64,000 nucleotides of DNA from Carnegiea gigantea. Lineage: Eukaryota; Streptophyta; Magnoliopsida; Caryophyllales; Cactaceae. The stretch lies in NCBI GenBank assembly GCA_029747015.1, contig JAKOGI010000332.1:382501-446500 (forward strand), in the 5' to 3' direction. The position numbers and the translations under genes are program-made. Position 1 is the first letter of the stretch. The number at the start of each line of letters is the position of its first letter. Of the stretch, positions 22,977 through 33,849 are shown piece after piece. The notes beneath the pieces are model-generated. The model was not told where the DNA came from. It ran no database searches and saw nothing but the letters and a program-made list of their open reading frames with translations.

Positions 22977-24235
22977 TTAGACTGTACACCGTGAACGAAA
23001 GATGTTTTCACGTTGTTCATCCTTAGCAACTCGTTGATCACTCAATACCCTTCGAATTACTAGCATCTCATCTTTATCTACATTCTCCACAAACTCCTCT
23101 TGAGCTTCCTCAAGATCTTCCTCAACATCTCCCTCATTTTCCTCCTCCTTCTCCTCGGTAAACTCTCCCTTCGTGGCTTCCCATTTAGCTAATGTAATCA
23201 CCTTTCGACTTGGACGATTAGAAGCAATATGTCCTAAGCCTTAACACTTATAACACCTTTTTTGGCTTGTGGGATACAGTTTGGACGTGCGGGATTGGGT
23301 GGTGGCCTTTGAGGAGCTTGGTTCTTTTGTGGATTAGTTGGGAAAGGGGTAGATGGTTTAGGCTGAGGTCTGGTGCTTCCCTTGTTTAAGGGTTACCCAC
23401 GGTTTGGCACTGAATAAGGCTTGAAAAAATCACGAACAAACATCCTAGATTTCCTTTGTTGCTCCACCTTATGTGCCAGGATACATATTTCATCAAAGGT
23501 GGTGTAGGCTTGCAATTCAACCATGTTGGCTATCCTAGGATGAAGCCCTCCTAGGTAACAAACCATAGTTTGTTCTTCAGGCTCGTGAATGTCACATTTA
23601 GTCATGAGTTTCTCAAACTCACATGTGTATTCTTCCACATTCATTTTGCCTTGAGTAAGATGGTGAAAGAGCATATAGTTGTCTCGGACGTTAGTGGATG
23701 GTAAGAACCGCGCTTTCATCTTTGATTTCATTTTATCCCATATATTGATTTTGCTCTTTCTCTCCCTAGTCCTGTTAGCATTGAGGTTTATCCACCATAA
23801 GGAGGCATATTTCCTCAGTCTAAGAGTAACCAATTTCACCTTCCGGTCCTCTGGGATATCCTTATACTCGAAAATCTGTTCAACAGTTTGTAGCCATTGA
23901 AGGAACTCATCTGGATCTAGCTTACCCTCAAACTCAGGAATTTCAACTTTGAAACCACTTAAGTTGAAAGCAGGCCGTGCTTCTCTTCTTGTCCTTTCAA
24001 ACGGTACATCATCATCAGAGAAAAATAACGCGTTGCTAGCTTCCTCTTCACCTCCATAATTCGTCCCAATTCGTTCACTAACTTCCTGAAGCTTTTGTTT
24101 CTATTTCATATTATTTCTAAGATGTTTCCTCAAGCATTCATTCTGAGGCTTGAGTTCTTGATTGGCAATAGACATCTCGTGTATTTGCTTGGTCACGGCT
24201 TCAAGTTTCTCTTCCACAGTCATGCTATAACTCAT
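22977..24235 (-). pseudogene. gag: gag with zinc knuckle, copy C
   Basis: Start at the ATG at 24235 (MSYSMTVEEKLEAVTKQ), about 100 bp after the PBS. A coiled-coil-like N terminus, an acidic linker (GGEEEASNALFFSDDD) and the capsid core follow: DPDEFLQWLQTVEQIFEYK, KLVTLRLRKYASLWW, EEYTCEFEKLMTKCDI, CYLGGLHPRIANMVEL. The CCHC knuckle near 23225-23265 reads CYKC-stop-GLGHIASNR: a TAA replaces the expected Q and R replaces the last C. Another stop lies near 24100, one near 23397, and an acidic EEKEEENEGDVEEDLEE stretch (23090-23160) precedes the protease. Gag would build the particle. Confidence 0.88.
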
Positions 24236-24339
24236 TTTGGAAGTTTGGATGGAACGAGTTTAGGTTTGGATTTGTGTTTGAGTCTAGGATTAAGAGATGA
24301 GCTGGGAAAAGCGTGTGGTAGGTTCCAGGCAAGGATGAA

Positions 24340-24355
24340 CCTGGCTCTTATACCA
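24340..24355 (-). other. Primer binding site of copy C
   Basis: Minus strand TGGTATAAGAGCCAGG, 4 bp from the 5' LTR; one mismatch (A for C at position 7) to the complement of initiator tRNA-Met. Confidence 0.87.
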
Positions 24356-24359
24356 AAAA

Positions 24360-25648
24360 TGATGGAAACGTGCTAGGGAAAGCAAGAATGGATGAAGAAC
24401 ACAAGCTAGAACACAAAGATAGCTCACGGCTTAAGAGAACCCGGAAGCTAACTTTAGAGACTTCAAGTGCTTTCAAATGAATTTGGATAGTTCTAAATCA
24501 GATAATTAGATAAGATATACCACTAATCAATAGCTTAGGGGCCTTAATCTTGGATTAGGATAAGATACACCACCTAACCAAGAATCCATACTCACTTGGT
24601 CACCACCTTAATCGGCCTAATTAAAGATAAGCAAGTTAAGTATTCAAGGAAACTCAAAGACACAAAGTCTTTCTCTTAATTCAAAGTTCAAGTGTATCTT
24701 ACGAAATGAACATCCAAGGCATTTAAAAGCCTTGAATATACACGAAATGAGCTTTCCTTCTAAGTTAGGAAAGTCATTAAACTTACTTAAGCTAACTAGT
24801 ACACGGTTCGAGCTTAATCATGGCTAATTCGAAAGTTTAAGGCACAAAATACATGTTTAAACTTTCAAAGACCTTACCTAAGTATTAAGGAACTTAGGTG
24901 GCTCATTTTTCTCTCTAGGAAGGTAAACATCACATGGTCTCCACCTCAAAAGCTGAAGTATGCAAGGATGCCATGTGTTGTAAGTGTGGTCGGTTCATAG
25001 CTTGCAAAATGGCACCTTCCTCTTGCTCCACATGTCTTGCTCGTGTGTGGCTGGGTGGCAGGCTGACTAAGAACCTCAAAATAACCAACAAGGCAGACAC
25101 ACACCTCTAGCAAACCCATCTAGGAGGGAAAACCACATAGCTGAGTAACCGGGTGTCAAGGTGGCCGTTTCTGCCTGTTTTTGTTCTGCTTGGTTGACAC
25201 CTCAAATGCTAAGTAATTTGAGCTTTCTTTGCACGGAAGGAATGCTTAAGATGTCTAGAATACCCTCCCTTTTGAATCAAAGCATTTGGACATCATTTGG
25301 CCCTTGAAATAGGCTGATTTCCAGACCAGTGCAGTCTCGGGTTCAATCTAGCATAGGACAGAAAATGAGCTGATTTAACCAACCAATTGAACTCCAAATC
25401 TAATGATTCCAATTGGACTTGAAAACTAAGGTCTTAAACGTGTAAGAACACCAAAAAACGAGCACTTAAACTTGGATTAAACTTGAGAAATCAGGTAGCA
25501 AAAACCGGGTGAAAATCCGGATGACTAACCGGGTGCATTAACTTGAATGTTCTTCACCAAATGACTTATGGCCATGGCTTTGGACCTCATTTCTTGATTG
25601 TTTTGGATCATTTGAACATTAATGAACCTTGTGGATGGACCTCCATCA
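24360..25648 (-). repeat. 5' LTR of copy C
   Basis: 1289 bp, same ends as the other LTR. Both LTRs keep the same length in spite of visible substitutions. Confidence 0.93.
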
Positions 25649-25807
25649 AATAACTTGAAAAGAACGTACCCTCAAATGTAGTAACATATCTTTTACACAT
25701 GGATAGCTGGCTTTTATTCAACTTTTTAACACCATCATCCACATGTGACAAGTAACCTACCATGTAGGCAAATCAACAAGGAAAATCTTGCAACTTTGAA
25801 AAAAAGA

Positions 25808-26333
25808 TGTTGGAGAAAATTATGAAGTGAGTAAAAAATCTCACATCGAAAGAAAAAATATAAAGTGGGCAAGAGTCCCACATTGAAAGATTAAGAGGTC
25901 TTGAGCATACTTATAAGTTTGTGAGTTACTCTACCAATTGCCAATTGGTTTTGGGATAGAACCTCTCATGACTTGTATGCACTGCCCAGAGGATTAAGGC
26001 CCGATTTATGAAAAATTTAACATGGTATCAGAGTCAAGTTACTTGAGAAATTGCCACCACCCTCCATCGAATCATGTCACGTGTTGGGCCCAGAGAGGAG
26101 CCCACACGTGAGGGGGTGCATTGGAGAACATTGTGAAGTGGGTAAAAAATCTCACAATGAAAGAAAAAATATAAAGTGGGCAAGAGTCCCACATTGAAAG
26201 ATTAAGAGGCCTTGAGCTTACTTATAAGCTTGTGAGTTACTCCACCCATTGTCAATTGGTTTTGGGATGAAGTCTCTCATGACTTGTATGCACTGCTCGG
26301 TTGATTGAGGCCCAATTTATGAAAAATTTAACA
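25808..26333 (+). mobile_element. TRIM (terminal-repeat retrotransposon in miniature)
   Basis: LTRs of 215 bp (25808-26022) and 217 bp (26117-26333) run TGTTGGAGAA or TGCATTGGAGAA to AATTTAACA. The 94-bp internal part begins with the PBS TGGTATCAGAGTCAAG at 26023, directly next to the LTR, and ends with a purine-rich GTGAGGGGG before the second LTR. The flanks are AAAGA at 25803-25807 and AAAGA at 26334-26338, a perfect 5-bp target duplication. There is no coding capacity, as is normal for TRIMs, which rely on proteins of other elements. Confidence 0.92.
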
Positions 26334-26640
26334 AAAGATACCGAAAAATTGGTATGTTGGGTGCTAAATTTAAAAGCTACCTATTTTTCATCAAATTGCC
26401 CAAAAATATAATTATTGGTGTTTAAAGATCCAGAAAGAAAAATACACAACAGTTTGTTACAGACTAGTTATTGTTAACCTTTAGGCGTTTTGATTTTTTT
26501 CAAATGGATACGATGAAAGCTTAGAAGTAACATAGATGAATTGCTTTGAAAAAATAAATACCCCAAAGCTTGGCTTTTTCCCGTGGCAATAAACTTGCAA
26601 TGGCTTATCACTTACTTGAGTCTGTTTTTAAGGAGGTTGT

Positions 26641-26885
26641 AGAGGTGTTGGATAGGTAATTTGGGCAACCCTATTGATTGTTGCAATTGTGGGGATAAAT
26701 TTCCAGTCAAGAGAGCGAAGCTCTTATATAGAATTTGATTGTTGGGTGCCTGCACTTAGAGTTTTAGAGGTGTTGGGTAGGTAATTTTGACAATCCTATT
26801 TGCCATTGCAGTTGTATGGATAAATTTCCAGTCAAGAGAGTCGAACTCTTACATAAAATTTGATTGTTAATTCTACTCAGAGGTT
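26641..26885. repeat. Diverged tandem duplication of about 120 bp
   Basis: The unit beginning AGAGGTGTTGGATAGGTAAT at 26641 recurs at 26766 as AGAGGTGTTGGGTAGGTAAT. Both units run through ATAAATTTCCAGTCAAGAGA. No gene is seen from 26340 to 27070. Confidence 0.8.
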
Positions 26886-27073
26886 CAGTTGGCTGATGCA
26901 TCCAACATACTTTCTTTCAAAAAAAAGGACAGAATACATAGGCTTCATGTACTTGCTATGATTGTTGATTCTACCAAGTGGTTTAGAACATTGAGAAGCC
27001 TCGTGTGGAAAAAAATCTTAATAGGAAAAGTGACAATCCAAATATTTTTCATTCGGTATCCAATCTAAGGACT

Positions 27074-28020
27074 TTAAAGATTTGTTTGGTATAGTAAAAA
27101 GTAGTGAAACTTCCTTTCCTATGTATTTGGGTTGAGGTTTGTTGGTAAGGGACCTGAAACCTCTAGGTTCCAAGTCCCTCCCAAATGAAGGAAACTTGGA
27201 CCCCCTCTCCTTTGAGTGGTTTCAAGTCTCCATCCCCCCAAGTTCAACATTTATTTTTTTAAAAAGAAAAATGGCCCAAAAAAATATTATTTTGCCATTG
27301 TTGTGTGCAACTGTTTGCAGTTCATAGATTGATAGGGAGAGAAACTACACCAGTTGTCGACCATAACAACAATGAAAATCGACGGCCTCTCAACCGGGGC
27401 CAAGAAAGAAGGAAAAAACGGTGGTATGGAGAACCCAAATCTGAAATCCAATGGTCATCAAAATCTAAATCTCAAATTCAAAATTCAAAAGAAACCGTGG
27501 AGGTTGGCAAGGAGTTTGATTGAATTGATAGCCACAAATTTCACCGGAAATAGGGTTGATTGTGGACAAAAAGGTGGCGTGTTTCGTGTCTGGTGATGGT
27601 TATGATGTTTGCACAGTGGTTGTGGTGTTTGCACAACGGCTATGGGCTATGGCGTTCTCAACGATGTCCAAACGCTTCGTATTTGAATTTGGATTTGAAT
27701 ATTTATTGTGCATCTAAAGTATCTGCCTTCACAATTTGCTGGATTTCCCTGGGTTTTGTTCTATAGGCAAGAGGCGTTGATGATAATGGTTGTGTGGAGG
27801 TGAGCATAGTTGGCAGGATAGAAGCATAGAGTGACAGAAAAAATTAAAATATAAAATAATGATTTGATTTCATTCCATAAATCACAACAAGCATTGAAAC
27901 TTAATTCCATGCCTATTCTCTACCAAAACACATATAAGAAAGAAATCAAGTTCTATTCCCAAACTCTCAGATATCATTTCTTAATTCCATTCCATTCATT
28001 TCCACTGTACCAAACAACCC
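27074..28020. mobile_element. Probable TIR transposon fragment, nonautonomous
   Basis: Left TTGTTTGGTATAGTAAAAAG (27081) and right ACTGTACCAAACAACCC (28004-28020) are inverted repeats sharing TTGTTTGGTAYAGT. The subterminal right part has ATTCCATTCC words. The exact ends and a target duplication are unclear; TTA flanks the right side. Frames inside (27139-27766) show no known domain. Confidence 0.5.
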
Positions 28021-28515
28021 TTAGAATCTTTGTGAAAAGGAGTCAATCCCTAGTCCACTTCATAATTTAGCCACTGAAGCTTGTGATTTATTGGAATTGA
28101 CCTTCGAGGGTTATTTCTTTGAACTATTCCGGAAAAAGAAAAGGGACCAGATAAACCTTGCGTGGCAACATTGAAAACTGCCTAGCGGTTAATGAACTAA
28201 TTATGTAGAGGTGACAAACCTTCCTCTCAAGCAGAACACTTGGACATTATGCTGAATATCATTCATCTATAGAGGGAAAAAAGAAAAAAGTAATAACGAA
28301 TCATGTTGCGAGGATCATTGAACCAATAAAGCAACCAATTCAAGTATGGAAAAGAACTAACAAATATACAGTACGTCCAAACCTAATACACCCAAACCCA
28401 ATAGCCACTCCGCATCATGTCACCCCTTTTAATTTGCAATTTAAATCCTCGCATAATGCCAAGTACTGCCCTCATTATTCACATATGTTCAATAAAGGAT
28501 GACCAAAATAGTGTA

Positions 28516-30600
28516 TTATTTAGTTACTTCGGACCGTGTCTTCCTCAATCTTGCCCGAGTAACCCGAATAGCTTCTTCCATTGCTGTTTCTTCAGGGGAA
28601 GCTGAAACATTGGGCAATCCTTTCTCAACCTCTTCTATGTCATTAGTTGCTGATTGACTCGAGCTCTCAGGAGCAGGAGGCAATGTCCCCGATTTCTTTA
28701 CAGGGGCTATAGCTACATTTGCAGCCAGTACTGGAGCTGGTGCAGGTGCTAAAGCAGCGGGGGCTGATGTAGATGGGCCTTTGGTAGAGCTGATTTCAGG
28801 TCCCACATCCTGTTCCTGTTGGCTTGAAGATGCACTTGAAGTAGTAGAAGCTCGGTCTTCAATTTGTACTTGTGAAGTTGGTGTTCTGATGGAAGGTTGG
28901 TGAGCAGCAGGAGGTGGTTGGTGACCTGGAGCAACAGCAGCAGGTGGCTGGCGAGCTCTTGGAACCTGCTGTTGCGATTGCAATTTAAGAAGAAAAATGC
29001 AGTCAAAGAAATGTATGCAAGGTTATGCCTTGGACAGCACCATAAATATGAACTGATTCAGATTTCAAATAAAGACGAATCAAATAAGTTCGCAAACAAC
29101 ATATTACATCCTTGACAGGACTTTCTGCACGTGTTTCCATCATTTCAACAAATTCAGCATAAATACTAGCTTAAATACTAGCTTAGCGCACGAGAAATTA
29201 TCCACGAATGCATCATGAGTGCCACACCATGAATGCCTTTCCCTTTCTGTCATTTAATATCAACAAACAGATGCATCCTTCAGGAATATGATTTCCAATG
29301 CACCCTTCAGGAATATGATTTCCAAAATACATCAAGAAATGATGTTTCACATATGACTATGACTCCATTCATTGGGTAATCTAATGACTTCAACAATCAT
29401 AAAATCATTCAAAATTACAGTGATTAAAGACATTCAATTGAAAAAAATAGCCATCCACTGTCACATATTTAATAACCCATCCATCCACAGCATATCACTA
29501 ATCGCAGATTATTACGTTACATCATAAAAACATGAGAATCACTGTAGTTATATTTGCAAGCTATCCATTTCTGAGGTCTTTATTCTCTCTGCTCATTTCT
29601 CCTGTAACTTATCTGACTATTGTCCTTCCCAGCTATTGGAACACACACCAAGGAGATAATTTAAACCATAATAAGGCCTGGAATTCACCTTACAGCTTAA
29701 AATGACATTCTTCTTCATGGCAAAGGTCATATACAGATATTTAGATTAAAATCGGGTACCTGGGCACGACCAGGCCTTGGGGTGGATTGTGCTGCAATAT
29801 ATTGCAAAACTTCAAAGACTCTAGTCTGACCATAGCTTGCAGCTTTCTGACAGTATGCAACAGCCATTTGCCCAGCCCTAGTTCTCAGTTCCAACAAGTT
29901 GCGATCAATCTCTGTCTCATGCTTTGCCATATAGGGTCTAAAGAAGGAGTCATAAACATATGTTGTTCCCTGAAACAAAAGAGCAGGGCCAAGTACAAAT
30001 GACCCAAAGATTAAGCCAACTGAAGCAAACAGTTTGATATGCAAAGGGTACAGGATATTGATACCTTCGTCTTAGGGTACCACAGGAATACAACAAATGC
30101 CAATTTAGCCTCACTGTACATTGGAACCCTAGGAAGAGCCAATGTCAACAAAAACATCAGAAATAGAGACGAAGGGCAAAAGGTAGAAAAACCAATAACT
30201 TTGCAGCATACTTACCATGAAACAAAATTGTCACCAACCCTCTCAAAAACAGTCAACATTGCGACTAAAATCCTGAAAGATTAGACCAATAACTGACATT
30301 GAACTTGCAAATATTAAATGTCTCATCCGGAATTACAATCGAGAGATCAAAAACCGCAAACAGATTAGTCACCAGTATTGGCACCAAAAGCGTAGCTCCT
30401 CAACGTCTGGTTTATTCTTCTCCACAGTCTTAAAGCACTCATATGCAGGATATGCATAGCCAAAAATCATCCTAAAACCAGCAAAACCAACAACGATTCA
30501 ATTAAGAACCGAATGTACAAGCCCCAGGTCAAAATATTAGAAAGAAATATCATCAATAGATGACTTACACAAGTCCCCGAGTAAGGAAGCTTCCGATCAT
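28516..30600 (-). CDS. HVA22I: HVA22-like protein (TB2/DP1/HVA22 family, class i type), six coding exons
   Basis: Coding exons on the minus strand: 30569-30600, 30373-30471, 30216-30272, 30065-30128, 29760-29969, 28516-28968. All introns are GT-AG and phases match (32, 99, 57, 64, 210, 453 nt; 915 nt, 304 residues plus TAA). The N terminus MIGSFLTRGLVMIFGYAYPA is the TB2/DP1/HVA22 hallmark, followed by ELRFWCQYW, a hydrophobic hairpin (LVAMLTVFERV) and LWYPKTKGTTYVYDSFFRPY. The C-terminal half (last exon) is Pro/Ala/Ser-rich low complexity and ends in a basic VTRARLRKTRSEV stretch. Family members are ER membrane-shaping proteins related to yeast Yop1 and human REEP5; HVA22 was found as an ABA-induced gene. 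Length fits the long class i/j plant members. The acceptor of the last exon (28969) is chosen for phase; one 3 bp on is equally possible. Symbol by resemblance only. Confidence 0.93.
28969..29759 (-). other. Intron 5 of the HVA22-like gene
   Basis: 791 bp, donor GTACCCGA at 29759. Holds small direct repeats: TTCAGGAATATGATTTCCA at 29279 and again 27 bp later, and AAATACTAGCTT twice near 29163. No other gene seen. Confidence 0.8.
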
Positions 30601-31480
30601 TCTCCTCTCCCTGATAAAGACAGAACCAATGCAGAACAGGGTCATTAACCGCACATTTTAAGCAAAATTAACCTTAATTACAAAAATTGAGACATTCAAA
30701 CATATGCATATAAATAGTAATTATCAGAATGAGAACTTCCATATCCAAGAAGTGCTTATCTCAACTTTTCAGCAGCAATCAGCGCAAAAAATAGTTGAGT
30801 TACACGAGATCACTGAGTAACTATAGCATATGAACGAATATCAAATCTTCTAATCTCCTAAGAACATTAAAATGTGCGGAAGAAAATCTAGTCATAAGGA
30901 GTTCAGGAACTTTTCAGCTTCCTCACATTTACTAGTGCAAGCAATACAAACTAAGCAGGAAAAACGAAAAACATCAACCAAAAAAAAAAAAAAAACTGTT
31001 AAAATTAATCTTAAATTGAGAAACAAAGGAAATTAGAGGAATTATAGGCCTAAAAAATATGCATATAATGCGAGATGCTGAGCCATAAATTCAAAAATCA
31101 ACACATAGACACTACGACGCTGAGCGACAATTTCAAAAATTAACCACCAAAGAGCAGGAAGCAAGAGGGAGAAATCCAGAGCGAAAAAGCAGGCAGCAAA
31201 ACCCTGAAGATTTAATCCGCTCTGTGGGCGGCGGGGAAAACATAGAGGAAAAGTTAAAAAACCTCATTGAGGCATTTCCTCCAACACAAGGCAGGCAAAG
31301 TAGTGGAAATAATCAACCCTCACCTTTTGGGGAGTACAGTCAGCGATTATCTATCAAGCAATCGGAGTAGAGTATGCGAAAAGAAAGGGATGAAAGTGAA
31401 ACCAGCAGCAGAGATATGAAAACGGCGCGACAGGCACACGCCGCAGCAGCGTAGATTCCAGACTTCTCGCTAAGAGGGAC
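30601..31480 (-). promoter_or_regulatory. 5' UTR of the HVA22-like gene with a probable leader intron
   Basis: Ten bases before the ATG (GGAGAGGAGA) are preceded by TTTATCAG, an acceptor at 30611-30612. A matching donor CCCCAAAAG|GTGAGG lies at 31323/31324, giving a leader intron of about 713 bp (30611-31323) and a first exon upstream of 31324 rich in pyrimidines on the minus strand. The transcription start cannot be seen; the exon probably begins near 31450-31500. Confidence 0.6.
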
Positions 31481-31524
31481 GTTGAACTGTTGGCAAAGTA
31501 GGCTGCTTGGCTTGTTTAATTTTC

Positions 31525-31546
31525 AGAGAGAGAGAGAGAGAGAGCT
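31525..31546. repeat. (GA)n microsatellite in the promoter/leader area of the HVA22-like gene
   Basis: GAGAGA run of about 20 bp, (TC)n on the gene's strand. Such tracts are common in plant core promoters. Confidence 0.85.
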
Positions 31547-31849
31547 TTGAAGGGACAAAGAGAGAAGGAGAAAGCTGGCAGAGGGACAAGATGATGGGTG
31601 ACATATGAGACGTTCCATGTTTCCTTTGTCCCCGAAGTCCATATCCTTTTTTTAATTTTTTTTTTCCTCTTTTAGATATTCAATAATAATCATCTTTACT
31701 TTCAGATGTTTGAAGGTAACAATCTCAATCTAAACTTGGATAAATGCCATTCGATAAAATTAGTTGTTTAGATAGCGCATAATAATTTAAGTAGTAGATA
31801 ACATTTTCAATTTAGCTATTAGTAGATAACTGTTTAGATAAGCGGTTGA

Positions 31850-32262
31850 AATAAAACCCTGTTCTTTCGGTGATAAATTCCAATTTACCAACTTCAACTC
31901 ACTTCACCAACTTCAATAAAAAAAAAATACTCACTTCAACCAATTTCAACCCACTTCAACTAACTTCAACTCAGTTTTTACTGTTTTAACCAACTTCTAC
32001 CCATCATATATAATAAAAATTCAACCCACTTCAACCCACTTCAACCCACTTCAACCTACTTCAACCTATTTCAACCCACTTTAACAAAGTGGAAATAATT
32101 ACATTATGAATATAACAAAATTAGTAGGCAAAGTAGGAAAAATTTATCACCTGTTTTCCAACTTTAACCAAAAAATATCCACTTCAACAAAAAATACCCA
32201 CTTCAACAAATCTCAACCATCTTCACCCATTTTTCAACTTATATTTCCGAACGAAAACAACA
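31850..32262. mobile_element. Possible MITE rich in CTTCAACCCA repeats
   Basis: Left CCCTGTTCTTTCGGTGATAA and right TTCCGAACGAAAACAACAG are weak inverted repeats (CTGTTNTTTCG core). Inside, a 10-bp unit ACTTCAACCC is repeated in tandem from about 32022 to 32085 and dispersed from 31895 to 32230. Contains the first copy of the 54-bp repeat (32092-32145). No target duplication found. Confidence 0.4.
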
Positions 32263-32270
32263 GACTTTAA

Positions 32271-33235
32271 ATGTGTTTGGTAAATTTAGTTGTTGTGTTT
32301 AGGGGTGTTCAAAAATATCCATAACCAATAACTCGAACCGAAAACCCGCTACCCGATCTAAAATCTCGGATATACGAACAAAAATATTTGAAAATTTTAA
32401 TTTTTTTGAGTTATTAGTTCGAGTACGGCTCAGGCGCCTTTAGAATTCGGGTACTCGAAAACCCGAAACTTTTTTTAAAACTTTTTTTAAACATTTTTAT
32501 ATTATCCATTCCCTAAAGACTGTATGTGTCAAATATTCCCAAACCCAAAGAATACAAGTCCTTTGACTTTATTGCATTGTTTTGTTTAAATGGGTTGGAC
32601 ATGAATATGATGTTAATAAGCTTATACCTTATAAAGGCATGAACTAATTAAAATGTAAATGGTAGTAAGATATCGAGTGATATTGCCATATATATTGTGT
32701 AATAATTTCACGTACAACTTGACTCAATATGATAACGTTTTGTAGCATAAGTAGAAATAATTACATTATGAATATAACAAAATTAGTAGGCAAAGTAGGA
32801 AAAATTTTAGAAAAAATGGGTTGTTGGATAACCGAAAACGCGAACCGAAAATTTTCGGGTAGCAAAATTTTGATTAATCGAATATTTCGGTTCAGATATG
32901 GTTCACCATTTTGGCGAACTGAAATTTCGGCTACCTGAATCATGAACACCCCTAGTTGGGTTAGCTTATCAATATAAATTGATCTAAAAGGATATAGATA
33001 ATTTTCAAATATAAAATTTTCAAATGATATTTTTTGGCCAAAAAATATGAAACGCCACTTCTAAATGCTAGAAGCTAATACTGTTAGCTTTTCAGAAATA
33101 CTACTTAAAATGCTAAACGCTACTTGAAATGCTAGTCAAAACACTAGATCATTAAGCACTAAAAATTAAATTATTAGTATATTGAGCTGATCAAAATACT
33201 AAAAGCTACTCAAAATGTTGTTACCGAACACAGCC
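32271..33235. mobile_element. Harbinger/Tourist-like MITE, split by a nested hAT-like MITE
   Basis: Left end ATGTGTTTGGTAA (32271) and right end TTACCGAACACAGCC (to 33235) are inverted repeats around TGTGTTYGGTAA. TAA flanks both sides (32268-32270 and 33236-33238), the 3-bp duplication of PIF/Harbinger elements. Removing the nested element leaves about 300 bp. No coding capacity. Confidence 0.6.
32300..32954. mobile_element. hAT-like MITE, 655 bp, with 8-bp target duplication
   Basis: Perfect 12-bp terminal inverted repeats TAGGGGTGTTCA / TGAACACCCCTA. The flanks GTTGTGTT (32292-32299) and GTTGGGTT (32955-32962) match at 7 of 8 positions, the duplication length of the hAT superfamily. The interior is rich in CGAAAACCCG / CGGGTA words and codes for nothing. 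Confidence 0.88.
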
Positions 33236-33849
33236 TAAGTGCACTGTATTTTGAGCACATTTAATATTTTTATATCAATATTGAGTTTCAAGATATTTTT
33301 ATTAAGTGTGATGCAATAATTTTACGGTATTATGCAAATGTATTTTTAAATTGAAAGATATTTACAGTGAATACAATTGCATGTGTTTAATACTTTCATA
33401 TGCATTCGCATCAATGAGTGAAAACATCCCTAAATTCACTGTTGGTATAACAAAATTACATATGTTCAAAGTACAGACATCTGATATCCAACACTAAACT
33501 TAGAATTATTTCGATGCAACATCTCTGAACTACAAATTATTATTGTCCAATGTTCCTCTAATTCAAATAAAAGTTTTACATATCTTGAAAAGATAAGAGA
33601 TTTAACACCTTTTTATATGAAAATAAATTTGTTTAAACTATGACAAATATGTAAAAGAAACTCCAATTATGATATATCTAGTACCTATACTAAATCTTCA
33701 AATCATTTGCATAATACATACTCATTTTACTAGAATTTATTAGAACTTATGTGTCTTAACATAACCTATGCATATGGATATCATTTTAAATATTTGTGAA
33801 ATTATTTTTAGTGGAACTGAACCTTCATATTTACATTATTTTTTTACCT

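Larger units (their letters stand above)
18539..25648 (-). mobile_element. Full-length Ty3/gypsy chromovirus (copy C), CRM-like
   Basis: Two 1289-bp LTRs (18539-19827 and 24360-25648), both TGATGGAAACG to CCTCCATCA, flank an internal region running right to left: PBS, gag, protease, RT, RNase H, integrase, PPT. The outer flanks AACAA (left) and AATAA (right) are a 5-bp target duplication with one transition. YFDD in RT and the D, D, E of integrase are intact. Only scattered stop codons and small losses break the single polyprotein frame, so it is much younger than copies A and B. It belongs to a related but distinct family: LTR sequence is unlike theirs, gag and pol are similar. Confidence 0.93.

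Noticed and set aside
28749..29115. Frames overlapping the last HVA22-like exon (28749-29006 minus and 28897-29115 plus)
   Set aside because: They are shadows of the real exon in other frames and cross its splice acceptor.
29787..30284. Plus-strand frames opposite the HVA22-like exons
   Set aside because: They run antisense across spliced exons and introns of a well-supported gene.
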